Source of the DNA: Methylomonas sp. | GTDB lineage: Bacteria > Pseudomonadota > Gammaproteobacteria > Methylococcales > Methylomonadaceae | Assembly: GCA_026990815.1 (NCBI GenBank) | Contig: JALXCS010000389.1 | Location: 1 to 10,028, forward strand | Reading direction: 5' to 3' | Length of the DNA stretch: 10,028 nucleotides | In this document: in pieces, positions 6,814 to 10,028 of the stretch | How positions within the stretch are numbered: position 1 is the stretch's first letter | How the letters are laid out: every line of letters starts with the position of its first letter | Program-made: the position numbers and the translations under genes | The notes under the pieces: generated by a model | The model's database searches: none | Told to the model about the DNA's origin: nothing | The model's input: only the letters and a program-made list of their open reading frames with translations

Positions 6814-8736
6814 CTATGAAGATTTACGAACCCGAAGATACCATTCGCAAAGTAGACGAACTTGTTTTTCGGTGTAGCCTTTCTCAACCATCCGATCAAC
6901 GAACTGCTCGTGTTTTTTCTGATCATCAGGGGATGCCTTGGCATTGAAGGAAATTACTGGCAACAAATCTTCAGTAGTCGAAAACATTTTCTTTTCAATA
7001 ACGGTACGCAATTTTTCGTAACTGGTCCAGGCTGGGTTTTTACCTTTATTGTTTGCACGGGCCCGTAATACAAAATTGACAATCTCATTTCGAAAATCCT
7101 TGGGATTACTAATTCCTGCCGGTTTTTCAATTTTCTCCAGCTCTTCATTCAAAGCAGCTCGGTCAAACATCTCTCCGGTATCAGGGTCACGGAAATCAGT
7201 ATCCTGAATCCAGTAATCTGCATAAGTTACATATCGATCAAAAATATTCTGACCATATTCCGAATAAGACTGTAGATAAGCCGTCTGAATTTCTTTACCA
7301 ATAAATTCTATATATTTCTGGGTAAGATAACCTTTAAGATAAGACAAATATCGTTCTTCAACTTCTGGAGGAAATTGTTCTCTGGTTATTTGCTGTTCCA
7401 GCACATATAGCAGGTGCACTGGATTCGCTGCGACTTCTGAATTGTCGAAATTGAAAACCTTGGACAAAATCTTGAAGGCAAATCGCGTTGACAGGCCAGT
7501 CATACCTTCATCAACGCCAGCAAAATCACGATATTCCTGATAGGATTTTGCATGAGGATCAGTATCCTTCAGATTCTCACCATTATAAACCCGCATTTTC
7601 GAAAAAATATTGGAATTTTCCGGCTCATGTAGACGTGATAAGATCGCAAATTGTGCCATCATTTCCAAGGTACCGGGCGCGCAGGGTGATTTTTTTAACG
7701 AACTGTGTTCCAGCAACTTGTCATAAATTTTGATTTCTTCTGAAACCCGCAAGCAATAGGGGACTTTTACGATATAAATTCGATCCAAAAATGCTTCATT
7801 GTTTTTATTGTTTTTAAATGCCTGCCATTCTGATTCATTGGAATGCGCCAAAATAATGCCGTCAAAAGGGATAGCGGGAAAACCTTCAGTTCCCTTGTAA
7901 TTCCCCTCCTGGGTCGCTGTCAACAATGGATGCAGAACTTTTATAGGCGCCTTGAACATTTCCACAAATTCCAGCATCCCCTGGTTTGCACGACACAAGC
8001 CTCCTGAATAACTATAGGCATCAGGGTCATCCTGTGAGTATTGTTCCAATTTACGAATATCAACTTTACCCACCAGGGCTGAGATATCCTGGTTATTCTC
8101 ATCGCCCGGTTCGGTTTTGGTTACTGCAATTTGTCTTAAAATCGACGGTCTGATCTTGATGACCTTGAATTTGCGAATATCACCATTGAATTCATGCAAC
8201 CGTTTAGTCGCCCACGGCGACATAATGGTATTCAGATAACGCCTTGGAATACCGTAATCTGATTCTAGAATATCTGCATCTTCTTCGGCATTGAAAAGTC
8301 CTAATGGCGATTCGAATACCGGCGACCCTTTAATGGCATAAAAAGGAGTCTTTTCCATCAAGGCTTTTAATCGCTCGGCCAAAGAGGATTTACCACCACC
8401 GACAGGACCCAACAAATAAAGTATTTGTTTTTTTTCTTCAAGTCCTTGGGCAGCATGTTTGAAATAAGAGACGATTTGCTCAATCACTTCCTCCATGCCA
8501 TAAAATTCACGGAAGGCCGGATAAATTTTAATAACTTTATTGGAAAAAAGTCGGCTTAGTTTAGGGTCATTATGGGTATCAAAAAATTCTGGCTCGCCGA
8601 TGGAGGCCAGCATCCTTTCCGACGGGCTTGCGTAGGCCAATGGGTCTTTTTTGCAAAGATCCAGATATTCCTGAATGGTTAACTCCTCTTCTTTTGACTC
8701 TTCGAATCGGGATGTATAATGATCAAAAATACTCAT
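6814..8736 (-). CDS. yeaG: PrkA family serine protein kinase (YeaG), AAA+ type
   Basis: PrkA/YeaG family protein, 640 aa (E. coli YeaG is about 644), cytoplasmic. PrkA members carry an N-terminal AAA+-like ATPase core and a C-terminal region likened to eukaryotic kinases. YeaG is linked to survival of nitrogen starvation and stationary phase in E. coli; a protease activity has been reported for Bacillus PrkA, so 'kinase' is a family name rather than proof. Seen here: Walker A GPVGGGKSS with Lys116, a Walker B-like GMLEFVEMFK (253-262), a sensor-1-like ILAHSNESEW (295-304) and Arg319 in FLDRIYIVKVPY as a possible arginine finger. The start is ATG at 8736, with GGAG 9 nt upstream. A GTG five codons earlier (8751) is rejected because those codons contain the binding site and the family begins at MxIFDHY. 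It is the first gene of the operon with yeaH and ycgB. Confidence 0.96.
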   Translation of the reverse strand: MSIFDHYTSRFEESKEEELTIQEYLDLCKKDPLAYASPSERMLASIGEPEFFDTHNDPKLSRLFSNKVIKIYPAFREFYGMEEVIEQIVSYFKHAAQGLEEKKQILYLLGPVGGGKSSLAERLKALMEKTPFYAIKGSPVFESPLGLFNAEEDADILESDYGIPRRYLNTIMSPWATKRLHEFNGDIRKFKVIKIRPSILRQIAVTKTEPGDENNQDISALVGKVDIRKLEQYSQDDPDAYSYSGGLCRANQGMLEFVEMFKAPIKVLHPLLTATQEGNYKGTEGFPAIPFDGIILAHSNESEWQAFKNNKNNEAFLDRIYIVKVPYCLRVSEEIKIYDKLLEHSSLKKSPCAPGTLEMMAQFAILSRLHEPENSNIFSKMRVYNGENLKDTDPHAKSYQEYRDFAGVDEGMTGLSTRFAFKILSKVFNFDNSEVAANPVHLLYVLEQQITREQFPPEVEERYLSYLKGYLTQKYIEFIGKEIQTAYLQSYSEYGQNIFDRYVTYADYWIQDTDFRDPDTGEMFDRAALNEELEKIEKPAGISNPKDFRNEIVNFVLRARANNKGKNPAWTSYEKLRTVIEKKMFSTTEDLLPVISFNAKASPDDQKKHEQFVDRMVEKGYTEKQVRLLCEWYLRVRKSS

Positions 8737-8826
8737 GCTGTTTGGCTCCACGTAATTTTCTGCTGTATCAAATAAAACTATAGACCACCTATTCCTAAAA
8801 TATCTCCTTATAATTATATTTATTTG

Positions 8827-8836
8827 TTAAGTATAG
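8827..8836 (-). promoter_or_regulatory. Sigma-S-type -10 element upstream of yeaG
   Basis: On the minus strand, CTATACTTAA (8836-8827) matches the extended sigma-S -10 consensus KCTAYRCTTAA at every position except the first K (A here). There is no good -35 at the matching distance (AGTAAA), which sigma-S tolerates. A start near 8823 gives a leader of about 87 nt. E. coli yeaGH is known to be induced under RpoS control and nitrogen starvation, so the site fits the gene. A second -10-like hexamer, TATAAT (8818-8813), lies just downstream and could serve the housekeeping sigma factor. No convincing sigma-54 -24/-12 pair was found. Confidence 0.5.
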
Positions 8837-9022
8837 TTAATGACAAATTCTATTTACTTATAAAACAGAAATACTTGCAACTTCCACAAATAAAATCCGC
8901 ACTCAACTTTAAAATCTACAATACCATGTCAGCAAATACTGAGCAGCAAAATACAGGCACTTTGTTTGTTAAATAATTCCTTGATGAAAACAATTTCTTG
9001 TGTCATTCTAAAAAGTTTTAGT

Positions 9023-9048
9023 TAGCATTTTAATTATAAGCAATGCTA
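9023..9048. promoter_or_regulatory. Inverted repeat TAGCATT-N12-AATGCTA, candidate operator for sgaA
   Basis: Two perfectly complementary 7-base arms, TAGCATT (9023-9029) and AATGCTA (9042-9048), flank a 12-nt AT-rich spacer that contains a TATAAG hexamer. The site lies 46-71 bp before the sgaA start codon and would overlap the -35 or -10 zone of either candidate promoter. Dimeric regulators typically bind such dyads. In Methylobacterium the serine-cycle genes are controlled by the LysR-type regulator QscR, but no regulator gene is in this window, so the binding protein is unknown. Confidence 0.4.
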
Positions 9049-9093
9049 GCTTGTATATTTCACTGATCAAAAAACTTACGGAGAAAACCTACA

Positions 9094-10028
9094 ATGGCAG
9101 GTCGCAACCATTTATATATTCCGGGTCCTACCAACACCCCAAACGAAATTTTGAGCGCCATGCATGTCACCATGGAAGATCACCGCTCGCCCATTTTTCC
9201 GAAACTATTCAAACCGGTTTTGGAAGATTTAAAAAAGATCTTTAAAACCGAAGCCGGACAAACTTTTGTTTTTCCTGCAACTGGAACTGCTGGTTGGGAA
9301 ATCGCTATAACCAACACACTCAACCCAGGTGATAAGGTATTAATTTATCGTTTTGGCCAATTCGGCCATTTATGGGCCGATATGGCCAAAAGACTTGGTT
9401 TGGATGTCGAAATTCATGAGGTTGAGTGGGGCAAAGGCATTCCTCTTGATCATCTGGAACAACGTTTGAAAGATGACAAAAATCATGAAATCAAAGCATT
9501 TTTAGCCACCCATAACGAAACTTCCACCGGCGTAACCAGTGATATTAGCGGCGTTCGCAAAGCAATGAATGCTACCAACCATCCGGCCCTGCTATTTGTT
9601 GATGGTGTCAGTTCTATTGCCAGCCTCGATTTTCGCATGGATGAATGGGGTGTAGATAGCGCTATCAGTGGCTCTCAAAAAGGCTTTATGCTTCCTGCAG
9701 GTTTAGCTATTGTGGCTTTCAGCCAAAAAGCACTGAAAGCCACAGAAACTGCCTCATTTCCACGCTGTTTTCTGGATTTACGGGACCAAATGAACGCCAA
9801 TAAAGATGGCTATACGCCTTATACTCCCTCCACACCAATGATTCACGGCTTGCGTAAAGCTTTGGATCTGTTACTGGAAGAAGGCATGGAGAATGTTTAT
9901 GCACGCCATCATCGTTTAGCTGAAGGAACCCGTCGTGCTATTGTTGCCTGGGGCCTCAAATTATGCGCACAACCGGGTTTTGAATCAGACACCGTTTCAG
10001 CCATTGTCGTGCCTGAAGATAAAGATGC
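9094..10028 (+). CDS. sgaA: Serine-glyoxylate aminotransferase, 5' part (runs off the right edge)
   Basis: Class V PLP-dependent aminotransferase, first 311 codons of an expected roughly 390-400. It transfers the amino group of serine to glyoxylate, giving hydroxypyruvate and glycine, a central step of the serine cycle for C1 assimilation. Seen: GRNHLYIPGPTN at the N-terminus, FPATGTAGWE (60-69), RFGQFGHLW (86-94), HNETSTGVTSDI (140-151), the PLP-binding Asp170 in FVDGVSS, and the Schiff-base lysine Lys196 in SGSQKGFMLPAG. These closely match, as recalled, the Methylobacterium/Hyphomicrobium serine-cycle enzyme. The reading frame is open to the window edge. GGAG at 9080-9083 supports the ATG. 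Serine-cycle genes such as hpr and mtdA often follow in methylotrophs, but that lies outside the window. A photorespiratory or general serine/alanine-glyoxylate role is the alternative. Confidence 0.92.
   Translation, partial: MAGRNHLYIPGPTNTPNEILSAMHVTMEDHRSPIFPKLFKPVLEDLKKIFKTEAGQTFVFPATGTAGWEIAITNTLNPGDKVLIYRFGQFGHLWADMAKRLGLDVEIHEVEWGKGIPLDHLEQRLKDDKNHEIKAFLATHNETSTGVTSDISGVRKAMNATNHPALLFVDGVSSIASLDFRMDEWGVDSAISGSQKGFMLPAGLAIVAFSQKALKATETASFPRCFLDLRDQMNANKDGYTPYTPSTPMIHGLRKALDLLLEEGMENVYARHHRLAEGTRRAIVAWGLKLCAQPGFESDTVSAIVVPEDKD

Larger units (their letters stand above)
8737..9093. other. Divergent control region between yeaG and sgaA
   Basis: 357 bp without a supported gene, very AT-rich (some 60-base stretches are only about 20% GC). 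The left half holds the yeaG leader and promoter elements on the minus strand. The right half holds an inverted repeat, possible sgaA -10 elements (TATAAG 9035-9040, TATATT 9054-9059; both lack a good -35) and the sgaA ribosome binding site GGAG (9080-9083), 10 nt before its ATG. A 16-codon ATG reading frame beginning near 8925 on the plus strand has no binding site and is not called. No tRNA, terminator or known riboswitch is recognised. Confidence 0.6.

Noticed and set aside
6630..6947. 105-aa open frame on the plus strand
   Set aside because: Antisense across the yeaG/yeaH junction, with no recognisable domain; a reading-frame shadow.
8737..8751. GTG start for yeaG five codons upstream (645-aa form)
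   Set aside because: The extra codons contain the GGAG ribosome binding site of the downstream ATG, and the family begins at MxIFDHY, matching the ATG at 8736.
8945..8965. Sigma-54 promoter for yeaG on the minus strand (expected from nitrogen-starvation control in E. coli)
   Set aside because: The best candidate has TGCC where the invariant GG of the -24 element is required, and it lies about 210 bp from the gene.
8925..8975. Sixteen-codon plus-strand frame in the yeaG/sgaA gap
   Set aside because: No ribosome binding site and no resemblance to any leader peptide I know.
1..10028. Mobile elements, CRISPR, tRNA/rRNA or a defence island
   Set aside because: No transposase, integrase, spaced repeats, RNA gene signatures or defence-domain genes are seen on either strand.

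Overview
The window looks like chromosomal DNA of an AT-rich gammaproteobacterium (roughly 40% GC by eye, lower between genes). The three-gene block on the minus strand at 4050-8736 is nearly collinear, as recalled, with Escherichia coli YeaG, YeaH and YcgB. GyrA at the left edge keeps E. coli residue numbering. The partial gene at the right edge is a serine-glyoxylate aminotransferase of the serine-cycle type, which points to a C1-using organism. A gammaproteobacterial (type I) methanotroph or methylotroph is my best guess, but this is inference from one gene. I see no mobile elements, tRNA, rRNA or CRISPR, and the region reads as ordinary core/accessory chromosome.

Layout. (1) 1-268, minus: the first 89 codons of gyrA, with a candidate extended -10 promoter about 120 bp upstream. 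(2) 427-2035, minus: a tight three-gene operon, in transcription order a low-molecular-weight protein tyrosine phosphatase, an exported Dabb-domain protein and a dienelactone-hydrolase-family enzyme, with a stop/start overlap and an 8-nt gap. (3) 2188-3933, plus: a methyl-accepting chemotaxis protein whose periplasmic part is a Tll0287-like (DUF3365) domain with a CXXCH haem-c motif. (4) 3926-3995: a dyad that can end transcription from both convergent sides. (5) 4050-8736, minus: prkA/yeaG, yeaH (DUF444, VWA-like) and ycgB (SpoVR), with gaps of 8 nt and -4 nt, transcribed from a leader that carries a near-perfect stationary-phase (sigma-S type) -10. (6) 8737-9093: a 357-bp divergent, very AT-rich regulatory region. 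(7) 9094-10028, plus: the 5' part of sgaA.

How the parts relate. The PrkA-YeaH-SpoVR block is a conserved stress/starvation module (an AAA+ type kinase, a MIDAS-bearing partner and a protein of unknown biochemistry). Its promoter faces away from a C1-assimilation gene across a shared control region, so starvation response and carbon assimilation could be oppositely controlled there. The chemoreceptor is probably a redox or gas/ligand sensor and is an orphan here (no che genes in the window). Nothing in the window is clearly an undescribed system. The least-explained parts are the haem-c chemoreceptor, the exported Dabb protein between a phosphatase and a hydrolase, and the SpoVR protein.
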